In this document: positions 37,557-45,815 of the stretch, in pieces
How positions within the stretch are numbered: the first letter of the stretch is position 1
Layout: the number at the start of each line of letters is the position of its first letter
Assembly (NCBI GenBank): GCA_965248175.1
Contig: OZ252093.1
Span: 2,542,001-2,606,000 of the forward strand
Source of the DNA: VXPQ01 sp965248175
GTDB taxonomy: Bacteria; Bacteroidota; Rhodothermia; Rhodothermales; VXPQ01
Direction: 5' to 3'
Length of the DNA: 64,000 nt
Notes under the pieces: generated by a model
Databases searched by the model: none
Told to the model about the DNA's origin: nothing
Seen by the model: the letters and a program-made list of their open reading frames with translations, nothing else
Translations under genes and position numbers: made by a program

Positions 37557-38399
37557 ATGACCACTTCCGAACTCGAAATCCGCATCGACGAACTGGCCGG
37601 TATGCAGGCGAACGAGGCGCCCCCGGACATCGCGCGGAAAGCCGTAGGCGAAGCGCTGGCAGCACTTGACCGAGGGGCTGTGCGTGCCGCGTCACGAGAC
37701 GAAGATGGCGCATGGACCACGCATACCTGGGTGAAACGCGCTATCCTGCTGGGCTTTCGCATCGGCATACTCACCGACTATTCCAGTGGTCCCTTTTCAT
37801 TTCTCGACAAGGATACGTATCCGCCAAGAGCCTTCGATGCGGGGCATCGGGTACGTATCGTACCGGGTGGTTCCACGATTCGAACCGGGGCCTACCTCGC
37901 CCCCGGCGTCGTTTGCATGCCCCCCATGTACGTGAATACGGGCGCCTACATAGACGAGAACACCATGATCGATTCCCATGCGCTCGTGGGAAGCTGTGCG
38001 CAAATCGGCAAACGTGTCCACCTGTCGGCGGCAGCACAGATCGGGGGCGTACTCGAACCGGTCGGGGCGGTACCCGTCATTATCGAGGACGATGTGTTCG
38101 TGGGTGGCGGGTGCGGCGTATACGAAGGGTGCCTTATCCGGGCAGGGGCGGTGCTCGCACCAGGCGTGGTGCTTACCGGATCGACGCGCGTTTACGATCT
38201 CGTGCGGAAAAACATCATCAGACGCAACGAGCAAGGTGTCCTCGAAGTGCCCGAAGATGCAGTCGTGGCGCCGGGTGCACGCGCCGTCTCGGGAATCTTC
38301 GCCAACAAACACCGGCTATCGCTGTACGCCCCCGTCATCGTAAAGTACCGGGACCGGAAGACGGATGCAGCCACCGCACTTGAAGAGACGCTTCGATGA
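37557..38399 (+). CDS. dapD: Tetrahydrodipicolinate N-succinyltransferase
   Basis: 280 residues. The N-terminal helical domain is followed by a left-handed parallel beta-helix of hexapeptide repeats (TIRTGAYLAPGVVCMPPMYVNTGAYIDENTMIDSHALVGSC), then EDDVFVGGGCGVYEGCLI and RAGAVLAPGVVL. It transfers succinate to tetrahydrodipicolinate in the lysine and diaminopimelate pathway, using succinyl-CoA. The ATG at 37557 gives the normal short N-terminus. Confidence 0.95.
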   Translation: MTTSELEIRIDELAGMQANEAPPDIARKAVGEALAALDRGAVRAASRDEDGAWTTHTWVKRAILLGFRIGILTDYSSGPFSFLDKDTYPPRAFDAGHRVRIVPGGSTIRTGAYLAPGVVCMPPMYVNTGAYIDENTMIDSHALVGSCAQIGKRVHLSAAAQIGGVLEPVGAVPVIIEDDVFVGGGCGVYEGCLIRAGAVLAPGVVLTGSTRVYDLVRKNIIRRNEQGVLEVPEDAVVAPGARAVSGIFANKHRLSLYAPVIVKYRDRKTDAATALEETLR

Positions 38400-38539
38400 G
38401 TTTGTTCGAACCCCTCAATGTCTATTTGTAAAATTTACAATCTGGATTGCTTGTGTAGTATCAGATATACCTCCCAATAGAACACCTCGCTCATTCCAAC
38501 TGGTCAAACCGATACGCCGGTACGTGCATGAAGTATCAC

Positions 38540-38596
38540 GTTACATCTTAATCCCAACACAATCTGTCCTGTCAGGCCGAACCACCTCTAACTTCC
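38540..38596 (-). repeat. Vestigial IS3-family left end
   Basis: The stretch matches the left end of the IS3 copies in this window, gaps allowed: TACATCTTAATCCC against TACACCTTAAATCCC, then ATCTGTCC against CTCTGTCC, then an identical CCGAACCACCTCTAAC (also at the edge of the copy ending near 54210). No transposase sequence is attached. It lies in a 300-bp gap (38400-38699) between dapD and a small gene, where otherwise only a terminator hairpin is evident. Confidence 0.55.
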
Positions 38597-38638
38597 ACAG
38601 CGCAAAGATAGTATGTGGAAGAACTGCAAAAGACAGAA

Positions 38639-38676
38639 AGGCGGACCGTATCACTGAAAAGCGATGCGGCCCGCCT
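38639..38676 (-). terminator. Hairpin terminator for the small gene at 38700
   Basis: AGGCGGACCGTATC pairs with GATGCGGCCCGCCT across a short loop, about 14 pairs with one or two mismatches. On the minus strand it is followed by a T-rich tract (TTTCTGTCTTTTG), consistent with rho-independent termination of the gene ending at 38700. Confidence 0.6.
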
Positions 38677-38699
38677 GAGATTGAAGTTGATTATACCGC

Positions 38700-39020
38700 T
38701 CACGCCTTTTTCGCGTAACTCCGTTTCGGCGGCAAATCCTGGCGAAAGACGAAGGCCGTCACCTCCTCTCCGCTTTTCGGCGCGGTTTTGACTGTGAATA
38801 TGCGCCCGTGATGCTTCATCAGATACGCTTTCAGCGGTTGCACCTGCTTCCTGGGGATAACAACCCGGAGAACGGTATCTTGCGTTAACAGAGCAGCCCT
38901 TTCGGATATGCCGGCATACTTGCTCCGGCGGCCAGGGCGGGTATCGCCACTGCGCGAGCGCATGGATGCAAGTTGTGACAGTGCATCATCCCTGGAAAGC
39001 GTGGAAGTACGAAATGCCAT
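38700..39020 (-). CDS. Small basic protein of unknown function
   Basis: 106 residues, rich in Arg, Ser and Lys. The first half looks disordered (SMRSRSGDTRPGRRSKYAG); the second has beta-like segments (VLRVVIPRKQVQPLKAYLMKHHGRIFTVKTAP). No family recognised. It stands alone between the dapD terminator region and a 260-bp spacer that should contain promoters for this gene and the divergent SPOR gene. Confidence 0.6.
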   Translation of the reverse strand: MAFRTSTLSRDDALSQLASMRSRSGDTRPGRRSKYAGISERAALLTQDTVLRVVIPRKQVQPLKAYLMKHHGRIFTVKTAPKSGEEVTAFVFRQDLPPKRSYAKKA

Positions 39021-39281
39021 GGTCGGGGTAGGTAGATGAATATGGAATACATGATGCGAGGTGTGTTGTCAGTATGAAATCCAAAGCGATAGCCCGGACC
39101 GGGACACCTCTATAAGATTTTCACACACTCACCACACAAAACGCCCTAACAATTAGCTAATATAAAATACGCCAGCGAACAGTGCAAATATCCAGAGTAG
39201 AAGGAACCATACTTTCCCTTAAATCATATCATGGCAATGTTTATTCGGGACAGCAAGCGTGGTTATCAGGACCTGAAAACA

Positions 39282-39818
39282 ATGATGAATGCGATGCGAT
39301 ACGGCGTGGTAGCGCTGCTGATTGCAACAACATGGGGCTGTGCTTCTACCGAGAGGAGCACCAACGTTGATGTAAGCGCCCTGCCGACGCCGGTCATCGA
39401 TATGTCTCGCTACGAAGACTTCGATCCTTCGCCATATCCCGACGCACCCCTCGACACGCTCGCGACCATCATGCACGACGTTCCGGCACATCTGATGGAA
39501 GGCCGCGCTGCCGAGGGCATCCGATCGGAAGTGCCGGGATTCCGCGTACAGATATTTTCGTCTATCGAACGCAATGCAGCCATGGAGGCACAAGAAAGCG
39601 TACAGGTCTGGTGGCGGGAACAGCACGACGAGGGCGCTGTCCCCGAGGAAACTTTTCCCGAGGGACTCCCTGTCTACAACGTATACAGCCAGCCGTATTA
39701 CCGCGTTCGCGTCGGGGACTTTCTGTCGCGCGAGGAAGCCCAAGTGTTGCATAGCGTGCTTGCCCGGCGTTTTACCGATGCATTCATTGTACCGGACACG
39801 ATCGTCATTACCCGGTAA
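39282..39818 (+). CDS. SPOR-domain lipoprotein
   Basis: About 178 residues. A short hydrophobic leader ends in a lipobox (TTWGCAS). After a Pro/Asp-rich linker, the C-terminal SPOR-like fold shows VPGFRVQIFSS, then NVYSQPYYRVRVGDFLSREEAQVLHSVL. SPOR domains bind denuded peptidoglycan, often at division sites. Several ATGs cluster at the start (39231, 39282, 39285, 39294); I chose 39282 since the residues before it do not resemble a signal. Confidence 0.78.
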   Translation: MMNAMRYGVVALLIATTWGCASTERSTNVDVSALPTPVIDMSRYEDFDPSPYPDAPLDTLATIMHDVPAHLMEGRAAEGIRSEVPGFRVQIFSSIERNAAMEAQESVQVWWREQHDEGAVPEETFPEGLPVYNVYSQPYYRVRVGDFLSREEAQVLHSVLARRFTDAFIVPDTIVITR

Positions 39819-40011
39819 TGCATGGGCGTATCCGGGAAAGTGCGTCTTCCGGGATACGATATGCGGATCTATGGGAGAATCGGCACATACCTGCCCGCGC
39901 AGCAACCTGTTTTCCGTTCTATAAGACAGGCAACCATCTGCAATAAACCGGCGTATATGTTACCCTTCGCCCCGGATAAGCGTACAGCAACTCTTCGCAT
40001 TTCATCTCTGC

Positions 40012-41046
40012 ATGCCGGAAACTGATACTCTCTTGCCCGAACGTTCCGATACGCTGCCGGCCGTCGGGGATATTCCCAGCACGCTACGGGACATTCGCGC
40101 CGCAGTCGATGACGAACTCGGCGTCTTCCGCCGGTACTTTCGCGACTCCATACGTTCCGACGCCAACTTGCTTGACAAGGTGACGCAGTACATGCTGCGT
40201 CAGAAGGGGAAAGAGATTCGCCCCATGCTTGTTCTTCTGTCGGCGAAAATGTGTGGAGGCATCAACGAAACCACGTACAGGGCGGCGGCGCTTGTCGAAT
40301 TGATGCATACCGCCACACTGGTGCACGACGACGTGGTGGACACCGCCGAACGACGGCGAAGCGCCTTCTCCGTCAATGCGCTCTGGAAAAACAAAATTGC
40401 TGTCCTCTTCGGCGACTTCCTGCTCAGCCGTGGGCTGCTCCTGTCACTCCGGTACGGGGACTACGAACTGCTCCATACACTCTCCGATGCGGTCCGCCGC
40501 ATGAGTGAGGGAGAGCTGCTTCAGATCGAAAAGACCCGCCGCCTCGACATCGACGAAAAAACCTACTTCCGGATTATCTCGGACAAAACAGCTTCGCTCA
40601 TTGCAGCCTGTATGGGATGTGGCGCCCTGAGCGCTGCCGCCGACCGCAGCGTATTGCACACCATGCAGGAAGCCGGTGAACACCTTGGGCTGGCTTTCCA
40701 GATTCGGGACGACCTTTTCGACTACGGGGCCAAAGACATCGGCAAGCCCATCGGTATCGACCTGCAGGAAAAGAAGATGACGCTCCCGCTTATTCACGCG
40801 CTGGCGGAAGCCCCCCCCAAGGAACGACGCGATATCCTGCGTATTGTCCGTAAAAAAAGGAAGGACCGTCGCGACAGACAGGCCATATATGCCTATGCCG
40901 AACGCCGGGGCGGCATAGCCTATGCCCGCCGAAAGATGTACGAACACGCCGATACGGCCCGAAAACTGCTCCAGGATATGCCCTCGACCGAAGCGCGGGA
41001 CGCCATGCTTGGTCTGGTCGATTATACGATACGCCGCGACAAATAA
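40012..41046 (+). CDS. Polyprenyl diphosphate synthase
   Basis: 344 residues. The first Asp-rich motif is LVHDDVVDTAERRR and the second is FQIRDDLFDYGAKDIGKPIGIDLQEKKMTLPLI. KGKEIRPMLVLLSAKMCGG and GDFLLSRG are typical of long-chain trans-prenyltransferases (octaprenyl/solanesyl type). It would make the side chain of menaquinone. Chain length cannot be fixed from sequence alone, though small residues before the first motif suggest a long product. Confidence 0.93.
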   Translation: MPETDTLLPERSDTLPAVGDIPSTLRDIRAAVDDELGVFRRYFRDSIRSDANLLDKVTQYMLRQKGKEIRPMLVLLSAKMCGGINETTYRAAALVELMHTATLVHDDVVDTAERRRSAFSVNALWKNKIAVLFGDFLLSRGLLLSLRYGDYELLHTLSDAVRRMSEGELLQIEKTRRLDIDEKTYFRIISDKTASLIAACMGCGALSAAADRSVLHTMQEAGEHLGLAFQIRDDLFDYGAKDIGKPIGIDLQEKKMTLPLIHALAEAPPKERRDILRIVRKKRKDRRDRQAIYAYAERRGGIAYARRKMYEHADTARKLLQDMPSTEARDAMLGLVDYTIRRDK

Positions 41047-41130
41047 CCGCCCAATATCCTGTATTTGTATTACGATAATTGAACGATTCGAACCTGCCAC
41101 TGCCTGCTCCCCGAGTAACGCTCAGTTGCC

Positions 41131-41977
41131 ATGAAAACACCTATACGATCCCTTGCTCCCCGTTTTTTCGCCTGCCTCCTGCCCATCCTGTTTTGCGGAT
41201 GGCCTTCCTTGCAGGTATCCGGGCAGGACATCGGTCCGATACTGACCGAACTCCATGACCTGACAGCAGAAGCACTGGAGGTCGTACGACAGGCAGCCGA
41301 AGCGCCCACCGTCGAAGCGGTGAAGCAGCATGCAGACCAGGTGTTCGAAGCTGTCTGGGGTATGTCCTCCGGCTTGACGAAAGAAAACGCCACGGGCGCC
41401 GCTCACATGCATGGATGGATGACCCGCTGGCAAGTGGCCTTCGCCGACTATGACGAGGCCTTCGCCGCACGATACGCATCGGAAACGCCAGCTATCGACG
41501 ACCCCTTGCTTCTTGGCATTGTGGGCAGGGGACGGCACATCCGCCGTATCATCGAAAACGACATACGGAGTGGCTCGGCGGATCCGGCCATCGTTACGCA
41601 CGGTCCCCATGTGGTGCATTCCCTGAACAATGTGATCGGGTGGATGAAAATCGACGACGGCTTGACGAAAGGAGAGCGGCAGCCCCGGGTAGACCTCACC
41701 TAACCAATGGGATGCTCCTGTCGATTTCTGGATGTCCACCGCGGACACGGGCTGGCTCCATGAAGCGTTCGCACAGGCACTGAACATCCTGAAAACGGAC
41801 TATGGCGACGATGTGGAAATGGCGCGGAGCCATGCTGCGGACATGGTTGACCTCCTTGAAAAAACTATGGAAGGGGTTGACGCCAACAGCAACGGCAGTA
41901 TTGAACCCGTCCGCATGGAGGGCGGTCTTCTGACCGCCATGCAACATGCCGGTTTTGCCGGAATCACAGGCAATTGA
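41131..41977 (+). pseudogene. Secreted protein of unknown function, split by a frameshift
   Basis: The first frame (41131-41703, 190 residues) has a signal peptide ending near VSGQ and a helical, His-containing body. It stops at 41701-41703. The next frame continues without a gap: from 41702 it reads NQWDAPVDFWMSTADTGWLHEAF, then a Ca-binding-like DANSNGSIEP segment, to 41977. Joined after ...RVDLT, the two halves make one protein of about 280 residues, so a single extra base near 41700 is likely. It could be a true mutation or a sequencing error. No family recognised. Confidence 0.65.
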
Positions 41978-42054
41978 CCCTGCTGTCGGACATTTCTTCT
42001 GCACTGCGCACCCCCATCCCACGACTTCCCCACCGTACAGAAACGGTATTCGCT

Positions 42055-44289
42055 ATGAAGACACGCCAACTTGGCATATTTCTGTTCTTCGTTTGCCTTC
42101 TCGGCAGTGTCCCTGTGTTCCCTGCAAACGCCCAGGATACGGATTCCCCCCCGCCCATCAATGAGCAGCTCGACCCGGAAGCGGTCGCAGAACAGCTTGC
42201 CGTATCCGAAGAACGTGCCCCCATTCGGGTGCTTGTCGTAACGGCGACACACGGATTCCGGCACAGCTCCATCGAAACCGTCAAGGAATTGTTGCCCGCG
42301 GTCGCAGCAACCACCGAATTCGAATTCGACATTACGGAAGATCTTACGCTTCTCAACGACGAACATCTCGCCGGGTACGATCTGCTCCTGTTTGCGAATT
42401 CGACCCTGCGAGTCAAGGCCGAAGCCGAGGAAAGCGAAGAAAATGGTGGAGCAGTAATCTACGGATTCACATTCCAGACGCTTGAAGGCGCCGTGGAGGC
42501 CTCGTTTGCCTTTGAAAACCTCGACAGCGATACCCCTTCCGGATCGGTTCTGACAGCTCCCGGCGCCCCTCCCATCCCGCTGGAGACTCTCAAGTACGAC
42601 CCGCCGATGCTGGAATTCAGTTTCAATACGCAATCGGCATACGGGTACATTTACGTTTCCGGCGAACTGACGCCCGACACGTTCGATGCCCGATGGCGAT
42701 CCGGTCTCGGTGACGGCGCCTTGCCCGTGCCCGCCACCCGCCTGAATCCGGAAGACACGGCGGTCCCCGACGGCATGACGGAAGATCAGCGCGAGGCGAT
42801 CCGTACTTTTCTCGCTTCAGGTAAAGGCATCGCAGGCGCGCATGCCGCCCTGGATGCTCTGTACGGATGGGACTGGTACCGGGATATGGTCGGCGGCGGA
42901 CACGTCTTCTACACCAAACTCGGACATTTCGCGGATGTCTGGACCACGCCCGCGTTCATGCAGCACCTGTTGCAGGGCATGCGGATCGCCGCCGGGCGGA
43001 TCCCCGTCGATATGGGAGGTGGAAAGCGGGCCTATGAAGTGCTCGCCGAAGACATATGGCCCGATGATATTGCGGTAGACGACAAGGGCCATGTCTGGAT
43101 TATCGAATTGCGCGGCAAGATACACCGCTACGATGCCGAAACGGGCGAAATCCGGCAGATTGCGCACCTCGACACCACCGACCCGACCAATGTCGAGCAT
43201 GGCCTGTTTGGCATCGAGGTCGATCCTGCATTCTACGACGGCGCTCCGTATGTCTATCTGTACTACACGGAGCCGAAGACCTTCACCAACACGCTCTCGC
43301 GGTTTACGTACCGGGACGGCGCACTGGACATAGCCAGCGAAAAGGTGCTGTTGCGCGTACCCACGGAACCCCAGTGCTGCCATCAGGCCGGCGACATCGA
43401 GTGGGGCCCGGATGGTTCCCTGTACCTGTCTACAGGGGATACGGGGATGTCCGAAGTACGCCCTCAATGGGAAATATCCCGGGAACGCATCGATGACTTC
43501 ATGGCCCGCCACGATTTGTCCCGGATACACTGGACCCGCCTGGTGGATTCAGAACGCAGCGCGCAAAATCTCCAGGACCTGCGCGGAAAAATCCTGCGGA
43601 TTCATAAGGACGGTTCCATTCCGAAGGACAATCCCTTCTTCGGTGAATCCGGCGTACGGTGGGAAATCTACGCGTATGGTCTGCGTAATCCGTATCGATT
43701 CAAGGTCGATCACGAAACGGGCGCCCTGTACATCGGCGTCGTGGGCCCCGATGCAGGATTCGACTATGACGAGTATAACATCTCGGAAAAAGGCGGCGAA
43801 AACTTCGGGTGGCCCCGCAATATGGGCAGGCTGTTCTATAACGAAATCACGCCCGAGCACATTCCGAATTTCGTACCCCCCATCTGGGAATACACCTATG
43901 AATCGGGCGGGCGATCGGCTACGGTCGACCCCATCTATCGGCATGAGGGCGGGAGCGCCTTCCCCGACCTCCTGCAAAACAAGCTGTTTGTCTATGACTG
44001 GTCACGACGCTGGATTAAATGGGGGCATGTCAGCGACGGTGTCTTCAGGAGCGATGTGGAACAGAGTGCGAAAAACACTCCCCTGGCACTCCAGATTCCC
44101 GCCAAGCGCCTGTTGAACATCAAGACATTCGACGTGCTGACCCGGACGGCCCCCATTTCCATAGAAACCGGACCGGACGGCAGCATTTACGTGGCGGAAT
44201 TCGACGGTTTCTGGGATCCGGGACCGAATTCTCGTCTTACGCGATACCGCTGGATACCAAACAACTCGACCAGTTCTTCAGAAAAATGA
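42055..44289 (+). CDS. ThuA-like domain fused to PQQ-type sugar dehydrogenase beta-propeller
   Basis: 744 residues with a signal peptide (ending ANAQ near 27). Residues about 57-125 and 241-315 match ThuA-like proteins (RVLVVTATHGFRHSSIETVKELL, GKGIAGAHAALDALYGWDWYRDMVGG, HVFYTKLGHFADVW). Residues 325-740 are a glucose/sorbosone dehydrogenase-type propeller (EDIWPDDIAVDDKGHVWI, GLFGIEVDPAF, GDIEWGPDGSLYLSTGD, LRNPYRFKVDHETG). A block at about 131-240 looks foreign to ThuA, and the part normally between GGG and HVFYT seems missing. The start at 42055 begins the signal peptide. The stop overlaps the cytochrome gene by 4 bp, suggesting an electron-transfer pair in the periplasm. Confidence 0.83.
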   Translation: MKTRQLGIFLFFVCLLGSVPVFPANAQDTDSPPPINEQLDPEAVAEQLAVSEERAPIRVLVVTATHGFRHSSIETVKELLPAVAATTEFEFDITEDLTLLNDEHLAGYDLLLFANSTLRVKAEAEESEENGGAVIYGFTFQTLEGAVEASFAFENLDSDTPSGSVLTAPGAPPIPLETLKYDPPMLEFSFNTQSAYGYIYVSGELTPDTFDARWRSGLGDGALPVPATRLNPEDTAVPDGMTEDQREAIRTFLASGKGIAGAHAALDALYGWDWYRDMVGGGHVFYTKLGHFADVWTTPAFMQHLLQGMRIAAGRIPVDMGGGKRAYEVLAEDIWPDDIAVDDKGHVWIIELRGKIHRYDAETGEIRQIAHLDTTDPTNVEHGLFGIEVDPAFYDGAPYVYLYYTEPKTFTNTLSRFTYRDGALDIASEKVLLRVPTEPQCCHQAGDIEWGPDGSLYLSTGDTGMSEVRPQWEISRERIDDFMARHDLSRIHWTRLVDSERSAQNLQDLRGKILRIHKDGSIPKDNPFFGESGVRWEIYAYGLRNPYRFKVDHETGALYIGVVGPDAGFDYDEYNISEKGGENFGWPRNMGRLFYNEITPEHIPNFVPPIWEYTYESGGRSATVDPIYRHEGGSAFPDLLQNKLFVYDWSRRWIKWGHVSDGVFRSDVEQSAKNTPLALQIPAKRLLNIKTFDVLTRTAPISIETGPDGSIYVAEFDGFWDPGPNSRLTRYRWIPNNSTSSSEK

Positions 44290-44921
44290 ATCAATTTGTC
44301 GATCGTACTACAGGGACGGAGCAGAAGGACCGCCCTCGTCAGCCCATACACCGCTCCGGCGCGTTCTCTTCCCGGCAAAAGAAACGCGCAATCCTGTTCC
44401 TGGCAAGTCTCGTTGGACTGGTCGGTTCAGGGGCCGTCTTTATGGATCGTCCAGTGCAGGATGACCTTTTGCGTCCGGCAACAGCATCCCCTGAAAAAGA
44501 AGACCATGCCGAGCGGATACCCGCTGTGCAGGACGGCGCCGAGATTTACCTGACACGCTGCATGTCATGCCACCAGGTGAACGGGGGCGGCGTGCCGGGC
44601 GTATTCCCTCCGCTCACCGGAACCGAATGGGTAACGGGTGACGAGGAGGTGCTCATCCGGATCATCCTGAACGGACTGACCGGAGAAATGGAGGTGAATG
44701 GTATGGTGTACAGCGGCGCGATGCCGCCCTGGGGAGCCTTTCTGAACAACGAAGAGATGGCGGCCCTTCTCACCTATATCCGCACGGAATGGGGCAACGA
44801 CGCCGGAGAGGTCACGCCCGAAACGGTAGCGCAGGTTCGGGAAGCCGTGACGGACCGCGAGGAGCCCTGGACGGTCGCTGAATTGGAAGCGATTGGGGAG
44901 GCGGGAGAAGGGGAAAAGTAG
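44286..44921 (+). CDS. Membrane-anchored c-type cytochrome
   Basis: 211 residues. One membrane helix (about 34-53, AILFLASLVGLVGSGAVFM) anchors it. A single heme-binding CMSCH sits at 92-96, with the likely axial Met in SGAMPPWGAF. The C-terminal tail is acidic. Translation is coupled to the dehydrogenase gene (ATGA), so it is the probable electron acceptor. A longer upstream frame to 44019 overlaps the dehydrogenase and is not supported. Confidence 0.88.
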   Translation: MNQFVDRTTGTEQKDRPRQPIHRSGAFSSRQKKRAILFLASLVGLVGSGAVFMDRPVQDDLLRPATASPEKEDHAERIPAVQDGAEIYLTRCMSCHQVNGGGVPGVFPPLTGTEWVTGDEEVLIRIILNGLTGEMEVNGMVYSGAMPPWGAFLNNEEMAALLTYIRTEWGNDAGEVTPETVAQVREAVTDREEPWTVAELEAIGEAGEGEK

Positions 44922-45038
44922 AGGAATCCCCGTTTCACATTCTTGACCATTCGGCGCCCTTCGTGCGGCTTGCCTGGATTTTCGGAGAGGGCATAATTCC
45001 TGGAGGCATTCGCATCAAGAACCAAACGCGGTAACTCC

Positions 45039-45236
45039 ATGGACTACGGTAGAACGTGTCCCATCTGCGGACGCAATGCTGACACAGGCCCTGAAGGTAC
45101 GCGTGATGCATTTTATGTGCGATGCCCGCGCTGCGGATCCTTGCTCATCGCCGTGGAGACTGGTTACAATGGAAACAGGAAGCGCATGGAAGCAAGCAGC
45201 ATAGTCACATCATCGGGTAGTACCGCGCCAGCATAA
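45039..45236 (+). CDS. Possible small zinc-ribbon protein
   Basis: 65 residues. TCPICGRN and, 22 residues later, RCPRCGSL form a two-knuckle zinc ribbon. The Ser-rich tail (from about residue 50) is less protein-like and overlaps the end of the convergent gene by 32 bp, so the gene may be a truncated remnant. No ribosome-binding site is evident. Low confidence. Confidence 0.35.
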   Translation: MDYGRTCPICGRNADTGPEGTRDAFYVRCPRCGSLLIAVETGYNGNRKRMEASSIVTSSGSTAPA

Positions 45237-45651
45237 GCACGAGCACGAAAAGCCAAATAAGGTGCCCGGCTCCGATGCTCATGGCAAGCCGCTTGCGAGC
45301 CGCTTGCCGGGACTCTTCGTCCCCATCCGCGGCCAGGGTTCCCCAGGCAGGGCGTATCACAAAGAACTGGATGCCCACCAGGACCAGAACGAACAGCAGG
45401 CTTGTGTGATATTCCGGTCCGTATGCCCCGAATCCTCCCCCGATCAAAAACGCCACAAGCCCGAACAGGAACGTAAGTACGGCGAATATGCCTGTGAGAC
45501 TTACAGCCTTGGCCCCTATCTCGCGCACGGCATCGCCGGAAGACGAAACCGCAGCGGCGCGGGCGATGCGGCCCAGAAGAAGCGCGATGCCAAACCATCC
45601 GGCGGCGGTAACGACGTGAAGCAGCACAAAAAGATTCTTGATCGTCAGCAT
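45205..45651 (-). CDS. Four-helix inner-membrane protein of unknown function
   Basis: 148 residues with about four membrane helices (5-27, 50-72, 80-98, 122-145). It opens FVLLHVVTAAGWFGIALLLGR, a His-containing first helix like that of DUF2269/CopD-like small membrane proteins. Function unknown. It stands alone, divergent from the protoporphyrinogen oxidase gene with a 164-bp gap. Confidence 0.7.
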   Translation of the reverse strand: MLTIKNLFVLLHVVTAAGWFGIALLLGRIARAAAVSSSGDAVREIGAKAVSLTGIFAVLTFLFGLVAFLIGGGFGAYGPEYHTSLLFVLVLVGIQFFVIRPAWGTLAADGDEESRQAARKRLAMSIGAGHLIWLFVLVLMLARYYPMM

Positions 45652-45815
45652 GGCGGTACGGGAAATCGATACGTTTTACGTGATATCCGTGCGGATATGA
45701 CCTGAGGTGGTAAACAGGAGCAAAAATACTACCGCATTCCTGCCCTGTATACGGGCAAGGCATCGCTTATAATACTATTTTTCGACGCGACAAACACACA
45801 AGACAAGTTCGAACG

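Noticed and set aside
38577..38593. A 16-base match between 38.6 kb and 54.2 kb taken alone
   Set aside because: A match of this length could occur by chance in 64 kb; it was kept only because similarity extends about 35 bases further into the IS end.
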